Shown here: piece after piece, positions 16,888 through 24,782 of the stretch
Layout of the letters: every line of letters begins with the position of its first letter
Position numbering within the stretch: the first letter of the stretch is position 1
NCBI RefSeq assembly: GCF_027257195.1
Contig: NZ_JAPDFS010000002.1
Coordinates: 526,701-590,700 of the forward strand
Origin: Halorubrum sp. F4
Lineage (GTDB): Archaea; Halobacteriota; Halobacteria; Halobacteriales; Haloferacaceae
Direction: 5' to 3'
Length of the DNA stretch: 64,000 nucleotides
Translations under genes and position numbers: made by a program
The notes under the pieces: generated by a model
The model's database searches: none
What the model was told of the DNA's origin: nothing
The model's input: the letters and a program-made list of their open reading frames with translations, nothing else

Positions 16888-17565
16888 TCAGAACTCGTCG
16901 AGTCCCGACTGTTCGGCGGCCGCGAGCGCGTCCGCACACGTCGACCAGGACCGCCGTGCGTGTGGCGGAACGTCGCCGTGGTCGGCCACGTACGCGGCGA
17001 GGAACGCGCGCGTCGTCGGGTCGCTCGGGTAGCCGCTGCCGACGCCGTCGTACGCGGGGTACGCCGCGTCGATGGCGGCGACCCGGGCGTCACGGGCCAC
17101 CTTCGCGACGATGCTCGCCGCGCCGACGACCGGGTCGGACTCGTCCGCGCCGTGGGCGGCTTCGACGGCGACGTTCTCGACGGGAGGAGCGGTCTCTCGT
17201 TCGGGGTCGGTCACGAACTCCCGGAGCCGCCTCGCGAACCGGTCCTCGGAGGTGTCACCCGCGTCGGCGACGGCCCGGTCGCCGGCGCGGGCCACTCCCC
17301 GAACCGCCCGCGCCTGTCCGCGGACGGTGAGCGTGTTCATGTCCGTGTCGGGCGCGTCGATCTCGCTCGTCTCGACGGTCGCGACCGCGACGCCGACCGC
17401 GTCGGACGCGCGGAGCGCGGCCGCGATCTCCCGTCGCCGTGCGGGTGCGACGCGCTTCGAGTCGTCGACGTCGGCCGGCAGGCTCTCCGGGTCCGTGCGG
17501 ACCGCCGCGGCGACCATCGGTCCGAGCACCGGCCCCTTCCCGGCCTCGTCGACGCCGACGTACAT
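16888..17565 (-). CDS. rnhB: Ribonuclease HII
   Basis: A 225-residue enzyme that nicks RNA in RNA-DNA hybrids and starts removal of single ribonucleotides from DNA. MYVGVDEAGKGPVLGPMV carries the first catalytic Asp-Glu pair, PDTDMNTLTV and DESDPVVGAASIVAKVARD supply the further acidic and conserved residues, and GSGYPSDPTTRAF is the C-terminal signature. The start at MYVGVDE is preferred to the ATG 27 nt upstream because the family begins there and an AT-rich box lies 28 nt before it. Confidence 0.93.
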   Translation of the reverse strand: MYVGVDEAGKGPVLGPMVAAAVRTDPESLPADVDDSKRVAPARRREIAAALRASDAVGVAVATVETSEIDAPDTDMNTLTVRGQARAVRGVARAGDRAVADAGDTSEDRFARRLREFVTDPERETAPPVENVAVEAAHGADESDPVVGAASIVAKVARDARVAAIDAAYPAYDGVGSGYPSDPTTRAFLAAYVADHGDVPPHARRSWSTCADALAAAEQSGLDEF

Positions 17566-17709
17566 GCCCGTACCGGGCGAGTGGAGGGACAAATAGCTTG
17601 AGATCGGTCGCTCGTCCCGTGAAATCGTCCCGTGGAATCGAACCGGAACCGTGGCGCGTGCCCGCGAGCGCCCGGCGGGGCGCGAGCCGGACCGCGCGAG
17701 GGAGGGCGA

Positions 17710-17845
17710 GACGACCCGACGGCGGTTCCGGCGGGTCGTCGAGCCCGAGGTTGGGGAGGTGTGAGGCGCGGTGCTGTGTGGTTCGAGTGGGATTCAAAGT
17801 GTTCTCGACAGCAACTGCGTACAGCCGAGCGGCTGGAGCTTTGAA
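17710..17845 (+). repeat. Dispersed two-hairpin repeat, copy B
   Basis: Hairpin 1 is GACGACCCG (17710-17718) with CGGGTCGTC (17732-17740). The conserved link GAGGTTGGGGAGGTGTGAGG follows, then GTGGGATTCAAAG. The outer arms of hairpin 2, TTCAAAG (17793-17799) and CTTTGAA (17839-17845), pair over 7 bp, but its inner stem is degenerate (only CAGC/GCTG is left). It occupies most of the 322-bp gap between rnhB and rps8e. Confidence 0.7.
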
Positions 17846-17887
17846 AACGTTCTCAGTCGGCGCATCTCGGGTTTCGAACAGCCGAAG

Positions 17888-18259
17888 TTACTCGATCAGG
17901 ACCGCGTTGACCTGGCCGGTCTGGCCGGGTCGGGAGGTGACGCGGGCGCGCCCCTCGCTCGTCTCGATGACGGCACCCTTGGTGACGATGTTCCGGCGGA
18001 CGTAGTTGACGTTCGAGGGGTTCTCGACGACGTCTTCGATCTCGGCTTCGACGACCTCGCCGCCGTCGGCGACCTGCGCGACGTTCGTCGCGAGCGCGCG
18101 GACCTTCCGGTCGTTGCCGCGGGAGTCGATGTACTGAACGCGGGTCTCGCCGACCGTCGTCTCGGCGGGCTCGCGGCCGAGCTGGTGGCGCTTCTTGTTC
18201 GCGGCGGGCTTCAGTCGGCCGCCGGTTCGCTTGCGCGTGGAGCGTCCCTGGTCTTTCAT
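17888..18259 (-). CDS. rps8e: 30S ribosomal protein S8e
   Basis: A 123-residue basic protein (unusual in this acidic proteome) starting MKDQGRSTRKRTGGRLKPAANKKRHQLG and containing VQYIDSRGNDRKVRALATNVAQV and VVENPSNVNYVRRNIVTKGAVIET. These are the archaeal and eukaryotic S8e signatures. It binds the small ribosomal subunit RNA. Longer starts are open but unrelated to the family. It stands alone rather than in a ribosomal operon. Confidence 0.96.
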   Translation of the reverse strand: MKDQGRSTRKRTGGRLKPAANKKRHQLGREPAETTVGETRVQYIDSRGNDRKVRALATNVAQVADGGEVVEAEIEDVVENPSNVNYVRRNIVTKGAVIETSEGRARVTSRPGQTGQVNAVLIE

Positions 18260-18443
18260 GTCCCTACGAACAGCCAGCGAATACTTGAAGCGTTCGACTC
18301 CGGTCGGCGGGCGTCTCGCGGGCGCTCGTGAGCGATGTCGGACCGACGGCCGGTCGTCCGCGTGGCCCCTGGACGCGTCCGTCGAGCCGATCCGGGACCG
18401 CCCGACCGACAGACGAAAGTCCCGCCGCGACCGATCGACGGAT

Positions 18444-18806
18444 ATGAGCGACGAGAACGAGGGGAGCGTCAACGGAGACGACGGTGTCCTCTCGGCGAGC
18501 GACATCGGCGGCGAGGGGCCGCCGATCGAGGAGAAGCCGTACAAGATCGTCTTCGAGGCGAACAAGTGCTTCGGCGCGGGCAAGTGCGCGGAGGTCGCCG
18601 ACAACTGGGAGATGGACGTGGTGAGCGGGATGGCGAAGCCCCGGACCTACTACGTCGGCGAGGACGACCTGGCCGAGAACGTCCGCGCCGCGGAGGTCTG
18701 CCCGGCGAAGAAGGAGCGCGGCGTCATCCACGTCGTCGACCGGCGGACCGACGAGGAGATCGCGCCGGACCCGCACGGCGACGGAACGCTGTCGGTCGAC
18801 TGGTGA
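18444..18806 (+). CDS. Single-cluster ferredoxin with three visible cluster cysteines
   Basis: A 120-residue acidic protein. Only three cysteines occur, C42 and C48 (CFGAGKC) and C86 (VCPAKK). This spacing is that of monocluster ferredoxins in which one ligand of the usual four is missing, consistent with a [3Fe-4S] cluster or a non-Cys ligand. The N-terminal 30 residues are an acidic extension. Upstream and downstream genes do not identify a redox partner; a cytochrome P450 or a dehydrogenase elsewhere is possible. Confidence 0.75.
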   Translation: MSDENEGSVNGDDGVLSASDIGGEGPPIEEKPYKIVFEANKCFGAGKCAEVADNWEMDVVSGMAKPRTYYVGEDDLAENVRAAEVCPAKKERGVIHVVDRRTDEEIAPDPHGDGTLSVDW

Positions 18807-18884
18807 GGCGGGCTGGCGAGGCGGCTCCGACCCGACGCCGGGTTCCGAAAGGGGTTTGACCCCGCCGGCGGTACCCGGATCCGC

Positions 18885-18969
18885 GCGGGGGTGGCTGAGC
18901 CTGGCCAAAAGCGGCGGACTTAAGATCCGCTCCTGTAGAGGTTCGAGGGTTCGAATCCCTTCCCCCGCA
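18885..18969 (+). tRNA. tRNA-Leu (anticodon UAA)
   Basis: The 7-bp acceptor stem GCGGGGG (18885-18891) pairs with CCCCCGC (18962-18968), followed by discriminator A. The anticodon arm is GCGGA-CTTAAGA-TCCGC with TAA at 18921-18923. A long variable arm and the TTCGAATCC T-loop fit the 85-nt class II shape of leucine tRNA. No intron is seen and CCA is not encoded. The T-arm and 3' acceptor sequence recur 125 bp downstream. Confidence 0.96.
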
Positions 18970-19095
18970 CGTCGCGGCGCTCACACACCGTGAGCGTCGC
19001 GGCTCGGATCGAAGGGATTCGAATCAGGGAGCGGGAGGTGAGCGAGCGTCGCGAGCGAACGGGAGCGACCGTGGTTCGAATCCCTTCCCCCGCAC
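18948..19095 (+). repeat. Direct repeat of the tRNA-Leu 3' end (attachment-site-like)
   Basis: A 23-bp sequence covering the T-loop to just past the acceptor end (18948-18970) is repeated exactly at 19073-19095. Its 13-bp core TTCGAATCCCTTC also appears inverted at 19011-19023. Direct repeats of a tRNA 3' end are the footprint of site-specific integration by tyrosine integrases. Here only 102 bp separate the copies and no integrase is present, so this is a scar or a very small insertion. Confidence 0.7.
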
Positions 19096-19096
19096 T

Positions 19097-19126
19097 CCTG
19101 CGGCGAGCAACTCGCGAGCCGCAGGG
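19097..19126 (+). other. GC-rich stem-loop after the tRNA repeat
   Basis: CCTGCGGC and GCCGCAGG pair over 8 bp around a loop of about 13 nt, directly after the second tRNA-end copy. It could be a structured RNA element or the border of an inserted segment. No T-run follows, so a standard terminator is not supported. Confidence 0.35.
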
Positions 19127-19242
19127 ACGTGATCGGGAAGAGAACCCAGCGGGGAGAGGAGCGCGGGCGCGAGCGAAGCGAACACCTCGACGAGTGATCC
19201 GTGAGTGGTGGAGCCGGGACACGAGATCCGGAACACGACCGC

Positions 19243-19456
19243 CGAAGCCCCGGGCGGGTCGACCCTCCGAGACTCGCTGCGCGCCCGGTCCGGGCGTGCG
19301 GCTCGCTTCGCTCGCCGTTCCGGGCCCGAGTGCTTGCGTCGTCCGGTCAGGACCGACCCGCCCGCCCCTTCGAGTCCCACCCCACGCGGTACCGCCTCCC
19401 CACCGCAACCGCGCCTCACGCCTCCCCAGCCTCGTCAGTCGCCCTCGGCGACTGAC
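19243..19456 (-). repeat. Dispersed two-hairpin repeat, copy C (best-formed copy)
   Basis: Read on the minus strand: hairpin 1 is a 10-bp stem with a 3-nt loop (19434-19443 with 19447-19456); then GAGGCTGGGGAGGCGTGAGG (about 19414-19433) and GTGGGACTCGAAG; then hairpin 2. Hairpin 2 has outer arms of 5 bp (19243-19247 with 19368-19372), a 3x3 GGG mismatch, and an 11-bp inner stem (19251-19261 with 19354-19364). The inner stem shares no sequence with copy A but sits in the same position. This fills most of the gene-free 18971-19536 stretch. Confidence 0.78.
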
Positions 19457-19536
19457 TCCCTCGCGGGCCGGTCGCGGGCCGTCGGCCCGCTCCCGGGCGC
19501 GCCGACCGGTGACCCGGAGATCTCCGATCGGGTCCG

Positions 19537-20448
19537 TCAGTAGTGCCAGGGGTACTCGTCGAACGCGGGATCGCGCTTCTCGAGGAAGGCGTCGCGACCC
19601 TCCTGGGCCTCGTCGGTCATGTACGCCAGTCGGGTGGCCTCGCCGGCGAACACCTGCTGGCCGACCATGCCGTCGTCGGTCAGGTTGAAGGCGTACTTCA
19701 GCATCCGCATCGCGGTCGGCGACTTCGCGGTCATCTCCTCGGCCCACTCGAGCGCGACGGCCTCGAGCTCCTCGTGTGGGACCGCCTCGTTGACCATCCC
19801 CATGTCCGCGGCCTCCTCCGCGGAGTAGGTCTTCCCGCGGAAGAACACCTCGCGGGCCTTCTTCTGACCGATCTGTTTCGCCAGATACGCCGAGCCGAAC
19901 CCGCCGTCGAAGGAGGCGACGTCGGGGTCGGTCTGGAGGAACTTCGCGTGCTCCGCGCTCGCGAGCGTGAGGTCACAGACGACGTGGAGCGAGTGGCCGC
20001 CGCCGACCGCCCAGCCCGGCACGACCGCGACGACGGGCTTCGGCATGAACCGGATCAGCCGCTGGACCTCGAGGACGTGGAGCCGGCCAGCCTTCGCCTC
20101 GCGCACGAGCGGGTCGTCCGCGTCGCTCGCCTCGTCGTCGTCGCGGTACTCGTAGCCCGAGCCGCCCCGGACGGACTGGTCGCCGCCCGCACAGAACGCC
20201 CAGCCGCCGTCCTCCTCCGAGGGACCGTTGCCCGTCAGGAGGACGCAGCCGACGTCGGCCCGCTTGCGTGCGTGATCGAGGGCGGCGTACAGCTCGTCGA
20301 CGGTCCCCGGACGGAACGCGTTCCGGACCTCGGGTCGGTCGAACGCGATCCGGACGACGGGCGCGTCGCGAGCCCGATGGTACGTCACGTCCTCGAACTC
20401 GTCGGTGACCGGTTCCCACGCGTCGGGGTCGAAGATCTCCGAGACCAT
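19537..20448 (-). CDS. menB: 1,4-dihydroxy-2-naphthoyl-CoA synthase
   Basis: A 303-residue crotonase-fold enzyme. GWAFCAGGDQSVRG is the first oxyanion-hole segment, VVPGWAVGGGHSLHVVCDLTLAS the second, and FDGGFGSAYLAKQIGQKKAREVFF carries the conserved Asp/Ser-Tyr region of MenB. The C-terminus FDEYPWHY is typical. It closes the second ring of menaquinone from succinylbenzoyl-CoA; menaquinone is the respiratory quinone of haloarchaea. Other men genes are not in the window. TTTATGC on the minus strand about 29 nt upstream fits a leaderless start at 20448. Confidence 0.94.
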   Translation of the reverse strand: MVSEIFDPDAWEPVTDEFEDVTYHRARDAPVVRIAFDRPEVRNAFRPGTVDELYAALDHARKRADVGCVLLTGNGPSEEDGGWAFCAGGDQSVRGGSGYEYRDDDEASDADDPLVREAKAGRLHVLEVQRLIRFMPKPVVAVVPGWAVGGGHSLHVVCDLTLASAEHAKFLQTDPDVASFDGGFGSAYLAKQIGQKKAREVFFRGKTYSAEEAADMGMVNEAVPHEELEAVALEWAEEMTAKSPTAMRMLKYAFNLTDDGMVGQQVFAGEATRLAYMTDEAQEGRDAFLEKRDPAFDEYPWHY

Positions 20449-20686
20449 GCCGGACCGTTGCGCGCGGGAAGCATAAACGACCGCGGGTCGAGACGCCGGA
20501 ACGGGATCCCCGTCCCGAAGACCGGCAATCGTTACGGCTATCGGGGACACGGGAGATCGGGTGGATCGCTCGAAGAGTCGCTCAATCGGCGTGAATGGCC
20601 GCATATCGAGACGGGACCTCGTCACCGGTACGGTCGGCGATTGCTGGTGGCGCGAGGGTATTGATCCCCGATCCCGTTGGGTCGAC

Positions 20687-21709
20687 ATGAACCAGCGAAA
20701 CCCGGGAGTCTCACGGCGGTCCTTCCTCGCGGCCGCGGGCGGAACCGCGACGGCGGGGCTCGCCGGATGTCTCGGCGGCGATACCGGACTGGAGGAGTTG
20801 ACCGTCGCGCACATGCCGATATATCCGGACCTCCAGTGGTACGTGATGGAGGGAGAGGGCTACTTCTCCGAGATCGACGCCGAGATAACCGGCGAGGAGT
20901 TCACCGACGGCCCCGCGATCATCCAGGCGTTCGGCGGCGGCGACATCGACGTCGCCATGTTCGGCATCGTACCGGCGATGATCGTCATCGATCGCGACAT
21001 CCCGGCCCGGGTGACGGCTGCGAACGTCCGCGAGCCGATGGGGATCATGGCGGAGTCGTCGTTCCATCCGACGTTCGAGGAGCACGGCGCGGAGGCGTTC
21101 GCGATGTGGGCGGAGGAGAACGACCGCCCCTTCCGCTTCGGCACCTTCCCACAGGGCAGCGTCCCCGACGTACTGCTCCGGTACTGGCTCGGGGAGGTCG
21201 GCGTCGATCCCGGCTCGAACGACGATGTAGAGATCATCGAGATCAACGGCGCGAGCGCGGTGTGGCAGGCGATCGCCAACGGCGAGATCGACGGCACCTC
21301 GATCATGGAGCCGGTTCCCACGATCGCCGACGAGGAAGGGTCGTCCGTCACGATGCTCCGGACCGCCGCGGAGATCCTCCCCGGACAGCCGGCCGCCGTC
21401 ACCCTGATGAGCGACGCGGTCCGCGACTCCCCACTCGCCGCACAGTTCCTCGAGGAGCACGTCCGTGCCACCGACTTCATCAACGAGAACCCCGACGCGA
21501 CCGCGGCCCACGTCGAGGAGGGAATCGGAATGCCCACCGACCGGGCCCGGAAAGCCCTCGATTCGCCGCTGTCGAACTTCGTCACCGATCCCGCGGAGAT
21601 CACCGACGCGACGCCCGTCTTCTCGGAGTTCGCGGCGAACAACGGACAGATCGACGAGCAGCTCACGAACGAGCAGCTCTTCGATCCGAGCGTCTACGAG
21701 TCGCTCTGA
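20687..21709 (+). CDS. ABC importer substrate-binding lipoprotein (nitrate/sulfonate/taurine type)
   Basis: A 340-residue protein with a twin-arginine signal and lipobox, RRSFLAAAGGTATAGLAGC (Arg10-Arg11, Cys28), so it should be exported folded and lipid-anchored. The mature part has LTVAHMPIYPDLQWYVMEGEGYF, DVAMFGIVPAMIVIDRDIP and GTFPQGSVPDVLLRYWL, the NMT1/SsuA-like fold. The permease start overlaps its stop. Ligand cannot be read; sulfonates, nitrate, bicarbonate or thiamine precursors are all known for the family. Proximity to the sulfur island makes an organosulfur ligand attractive but unproven. Confidence 0.85.
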   Translation: MNQRNPGVSRRSFLAAAGGTATAGLAGCLGGDTGLEELTVAHMPIYPDLQWYVMEGEGYFSEIDAEITGEEFTDGPAIIQAFGGGDIDVAMFGIVPAMIVIDRDIPARVTAANVREPMGIMAESSFHPTFEEHGAEAFAMWAEENDRPFRFGTFPQGSVPDVLLRYWLGEVGVDPGSNDDVEIIEINGASAVWQAIANGEIDGTSIMEPVPTIADEEGSSVTMLRTAAEILPGQPAAVTLMSDAVRDSPLAAQFLEEHVRATDFINENPDATAAHVEEGIGMPTDRARKALDSPLSNFVTDPAEITDATPVFSEFAANNGQIDEQLTNEQLFDPSVYESL

Positions 21710-22512
21710 TGGCCACCGATATCGGACGGGAACTCGACGGAAACGGTCTGCGGACCGGGTTCGATCTCGACGGTCCACGCCGGATCCTCCGCGGGATCGC
21801 TGGCATCGTCGGGTTCCTCGCCCTCTGGTATCTCGTCTCGCTCACACAGCCCGCGTACGTGTTACCCTCGCCGGCCGCGGTCGCGAAGACCTTCCTCGAG
21901 GAGCTCGCGTCCGGCACGATGACCGCCGCGCTGTGGTCGAGCGTCCGCCACTGGATCCCCGGCACGATCGTCGGGACGGGGCTCGGCGTCGGCGCCGGCG
22001 TCGCCTTCGCCTGGAGCGGGCTCCTCGACGACGTGACCGCACCCCTCGTTCGGACCCTTCGGCCGGTCCCCCCGCTCGCGCTGATCGGGTTCGCGATCGC
22101 GTGGTTCGGGATCAACGACGCGGGCGCGGCGTTCATCATCGCCGTCGGCGCGTTCTGGATCAACTTCTACGCGGCCTACGGGGCCGTCGAGGGCGTGTCG
22201 AAGGACCTCCTCGACGTGGGCCGGACGCTCGGAGTCCGCGGTGACCTCGACATGGTTCGGTCGATCGTTCTCCCGGCGTCGCTGCCGGGGATCATGACCG
22301 GGATCCGAACCGGTCTCGGACGCTGCTGGATGCTCGTCGTCGCCTCCGAGATATTCGGCGTGCCGGGCGTCGGACGCGAGATCCTCCGGGCGAGCAACAA
22401 CCTCCTCGTCGACAAGGTGATCGCGTACATCCTCGTGTTGAGCCTGATGTACCTCCTCGTCGACGTGGCGTTCCGTGCGGCTCAACGGCGGGTGTTGATA
22501 TGGCAGGCGTGA
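21709..22512 (+). CDS. ABC importer permease
   Basis: A 267-residue protein with about six hydrophobic segments and the permease EAA-like loop YGAVEGVSKDLLDVGRTLGVRGDLDMV followed by IVLPASLPGIMTGIRTGLGRCW, which contacts the ATPase. It is homologous to SsuC/TauC/NrtB. One base overlaps the preceding stop, and the last 13 nt overlap the ATPase gene, so the three genes form a tight operon. Confidence 0.9.
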   Translation: MATDIGRELDGNGLRTGFDLDGPRRILRGIAGIVGFLALWYLVSLTQPAYVLPSPAAVAKTFLEELASGTMTAALWSSVRHWIPGTIVGTGLGVGAGVAFAWSGLLDDVTAPLVRTLRPVPPLALIGFAIAWFGINDAGAAFIIAVGAFWINFYAAYGAVEGVSKDLLDVGRTLGVRGDLDMVRSIVLPASLPGIMTGIRTGLGRCWMLVVASEIFGVPGVGREILRASNNLLVDKVIAYILVLSLMYLLVDVAFRAAQRRVLIWQA

Positions 22513-23300
22513 ACGGGGATCCGGCGGCCGAGACGGGCGGTGATTCGAGCGAGACGGGCGTCGTCGTCGACGGCGTCGGGAAGACGTACGACGGGGAGGG
22601 CGACCCGGTCCGCGCGCTCGAGGAGGTGTCGTTCGGGGTCGAAGACGGGGAGTTCGTCTGTCTCGTCGGTCCCTCCGGCTGCGGGAAGACGACGCTGTTC
22701 CGGATCATCGCCGGGCTCGCCGACGCCACGGACGGCGAGGTCCGGTTGGGAGGGTTGCCGGTGACGGGGCCCACGACCGACATGGGCGTCGTCTTCCAGG
22801 AGTACCATCTGTTCCCGTGGCTCACCGTCGAGGAGAACGTCGGGTTCGGACTCGATCGGAGCGACCGGTCGGCCGGCGAACGCGCGGCACGGGTCGACGG
22901 GATGCTCGAACTCGTCGGGCTGTCGGAGTTCCGCGAGTCGTATCCGAAGTCGCTGTCGGGCGGGATGAAACAGCGCGTCGCCATCGCACGGGCGCTCGCC
23001 GTCGATCCGACCCTCCTGTTGATGGACGAGCCGTTCGGCGCGGTCGACGCACAGACCCGCGAGATGCTCCAGCGCGAACTGCTCGACGTGTGGGGGTCGA
23101 CGGGGAAGACCGTGCTCTTCGTCACCCACGACGTCGCCGAGGCGGTGACGCTCGCCGACCGGATCGTGGTGATGGCCGCCGAGCCAGGTCGCGTCCGCGA
23201 GGTCGTCGACGTCGACGTGGATCGCCCGCGTGAGCGCGGTGATCCGGCCTTCGGCGAGCACGTCGCCCGCGTTCGGGAGCTGATCGGCGCGCACCGCTGA
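22500..23300 (+). CDS. ABC importer ATP-binding protein
   Basis: A 266-residue ATPase with Walker A GPSGCGKTT, Q-loop VFQEYHLFPW, signature LSGGMKQRVAIARAL, Walker B LLLMDEPFGAVD and switch histidine in FVTHDVAEAV. It belongs to the SsuB/TauB/NrtD group and energises the importer encoded just upstream. The first 20 residues are a polar extension before the core begins at VVVDGVGKTYDG. Confidence 0.92.
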   Translation: MAGVNGDPAAETGGDSSETGVVVDGVGKTYDGEGDPVRALEEVSFGVEDGEFVCLVGPSGCGKTTLFRIIAGLADATDGEVRLGGLPVTGPTTDMGVVFQEYHLFPWLTVEENVGFGLDRSDRSAGERAARVDGMLELVGLSEFRESYPKSLSGGMKQRVAIARALAVDPTLLLMDEPFGAVDAQTREMLQRELLDVWGSTGKTVLFVTHDVAEAVTLADRIVVMAAEPGRVREVVDVDVDRPRERGDPAFGEHVARVRELIGAHR

Positions 23301-23324
23301 CCGCGTCGACGGCCCGACCGCGGG

Positions 23325-23330
23325 TTTTAT
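23325..23330 (+). promoter_or_regulatory. TATA box and palindromic operator-like site before the universal stress gene
   Basis: TTTTAT is centred 27 nt before the ATG at 23355. Between box and start lies GTATTGTACGATAT (23343-23356), a half match to the sulfur-island motif (TTGTAC present, CCAA absent), and AGTATT...AATACT form a 6-bp inverted repeat around the predicted transcript start. A bound regulator there would block initiation. Confidence 0.5.
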
Positions 23331-23354
23331 CTCCGGAGACGAGTATTGTACGAT

Positions 23355-23414
23355 ATGGAGAATACTGTGTGGCGGCGTGGAGCCGCGGGACCGGGACGGG
23401 AGGAGGGCCGATGA
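23355..23414 (+). CDS. 19-codon leader ORF overlapping the universal stress gene
   Basis: The ATG at 23355 is at the predicted leaderless transcript start. The frame encodes MENTVWRRGAAGPGREEGR and its TGA (23412-23414) overlaps the next ATG (23411) as ATGA. The same geometry occurs at 6330 and 25857. An AGGAGGG Shine-Dalgarno-like stretch at 23401-23407 lies inside it, well placed for the downstream start. Confidence 0.4.
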   Translation: MENTVWRRGAAGPGREEGR

Positions 23415-24262
23415 GCGGGAAGTCGGCCGTGCTCGCGACCGACCTCTCGACGGCGAGCGAGACGATGGTCGAGTCGGAGACCGGGCTGAACTGTCTCTCG
23501 CGGATCGGCGTCGATCGGATCCATCTCGTGACGGTGGTGCCCTCGAACGTCCACTCCGGGATGCCCGGGATCGACTTCGAGAAGCGTCGGAAACGCGGAC
23601 TCCGCCGCTATCGGGAGACGATCGAGGCCGCCGGGTTCGACGTCGAGACGCACGTGGTCCGGGGGACGCCACATCGGCGGATCAACGGGATCGCCGGGGC
23701 GGTCGGCGCGGACCTGATCCTCGTCGGCTCCCGCGGAAAGAGCCCGCTCGGGAACCGCGTCATCGGGTCGACGGCGCGGAACCTGGCCAGGACCACGGTG
23801 GTGCCGCTGCTCGTCGACCGGATCGAACGCGGCGTCGACGACCCCGAGACCGTGCGCCGACACCTGTTCAAGCGGACGCTCTTCGCCACCGACTTCTCGG
23901 AGAACGCCGAGCGCGCCTTCGAGACGTTCGAGTACCTCCGGCACGCGACCGAGGAGGTCACGCTGGTCCACGTGCGGTCGCCGAAGGACGACACCGGCGA
24001 CGAGGGCGACGTGGAGGCACGACTCGGTGAGCTCGGGGACCGGCTCGACGAGTGGGGGCTCGAGGCCCGCACCGACGTCAGACGCGGCGACCCCGCGGCG
24101 GAGATCCTCGCCGCGGAGCGGGAACACGAGCCGAGCACGTTGCTCCTCGGATCGCGTGGCCGGAGCCGCCTGCGGCGACTCCTCCTCGGCAGCGTGAGCG
24201 AGGAGGTGGTCGTGAACGCGGCCGGCAACGTCTTCCTGGTGCCGCCGCCGCGGTCGGCCTGA
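23411..24262 (+). CDS. Universal stress protein with two UspA domains
   Basis: A 283-residue tandem UspA protein. Domain one (about 5-145) ends with GSRGKSPLGNRVIGSTARNL and domain two (about 155-280) with GSRGRSRLRRLLLGSVSEEVV; both keep the G-2x-G-9x-G(S/T) nucleotide-binding signature. Such proteins bind ATP and respond to stress, with diverse roles. The start is chosen by the AGGAGGG stretch 4 nt upstream and by the ATGA overlap. It opens the sulfur island and has a related operator half-site in its promoter. Confidence 0.88.
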   Translation: MSGKSAVLATDLSTASETMVESETGLNCLSRIGVDRIHLVTVVPSNVHSGMPGIDFEKRRKRGLRRYRETIEAAGFDVETHVVRGTPHRRINGIAGAVGADLILVGSRGKSPLGNRVIGSTARNLARTTVVPLLVDRIERGVDDPETVRRHLFKRTLFATDFSENAERAFETFEYLRHATEEVTLVHVRSPKDDTGDEGDVEARLGELGDRLDEWGLEARTDVRRGDPAAEILAAEREHEPSTLLLGSRGRSRLRRLLLGSVSEEVVVNAAGNVFLVPPPRSA

Positions 24263-24308
24263 GCGCGAGATCGGAGATATCGGAGCGTTCTGGGCTGCTC
24301 GCGCGGAA

Positions 24309-24327
24309 TTGTGTGTTCTATACACAA
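24309..24327 (+). promoter_or_regulatory. Palindrome upstream of the winged-helix regulator
   Basis: TTGTGT (24309-24314) and ACACAA (24322-24327) form an inverted repeat with a 7-nt spacer, immediately before a TATA-like CTTTTACG (24329-24336). It could be an autoregulatory or activator site. It resembles, but does not match in spacing, the 17-bp motif of the neighbouring promoters. Confidence 0.45.
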
Positions 24328-24365
24328 GCCTTTTACGCACACGGGGCGTACTTGCGGGCAATACC

Positions 24366-24770
24366 ATGCCAGACTCGTTGGCCGAACAGCTCCGGAGCGA
24401 CATGGAGTGTGAGGGGTTACTGGAGTGTTTTCACGGCCTCAAACCGCTTGACCGGGAGTGCTTCCAGGTACTCGTCGAGAGCGAGGAACCGCTGACGATC
24501 GACGAGATCGGCGAGGCCGTCGACCGGGAGCGCTCGACCGCCTACCGTGCGGTCCAGCGACTCCTCCAGACCGGATTCATCAGCAAGGAACAGATCAACT
24601 ACGACCAGGGCGGCTACTACCACGTCTACCAGCCGACCGATCCCGAGAAGATCTCGGGAGAGATGCAGCGGATGTTGAACGACTGGTACGCGAAGATGGG
24701 CCAGCTCATCCAGGAGTTCGAGGACAAGTACGAGGACGAGGAGGCCGAGTCGGTACCGGCGTCGAGTTAG
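24366..24770 (+). CDS. Winged-helix transcription regulator with clustered cysteines (TrmB/MarR-like)
   Basis: A 134-residue DNA-binding protein. Residues about 30-85 form a winged helix (CFQVLVESEEPLTIDEIGEAV, RERSTAYRAVQRLLQTGF) and the C-terminal third is a helical dimerisation segment (MLNDWYAKMGQLIQEFEDKY). Three cysteines, C15, C21 and C32, flank the start of the domain (MECEGLLECF, DRECF), so thiol or persulfide sensing is plausible. It stands between the universal stress gene and a DsrE gene whose promoters carry related palindromes, which makes it the best candidate regulator for the island. That role is inferred. Confidence 0.82.
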   Translation: MPDSLAEQLRSDMECEGLLECFHGLKPLDRECFQVLVESEEPLTIDEIGEAVDRERSTAYRAVQRLLQTGFISKEQINYDQGGYYHVYQPTDPEKISGEMQRMLNDWYAKMGQLIQEFEDKYEDEEAESVPASS

Positions 24771-24782
24771 GACGCCGGCCGC

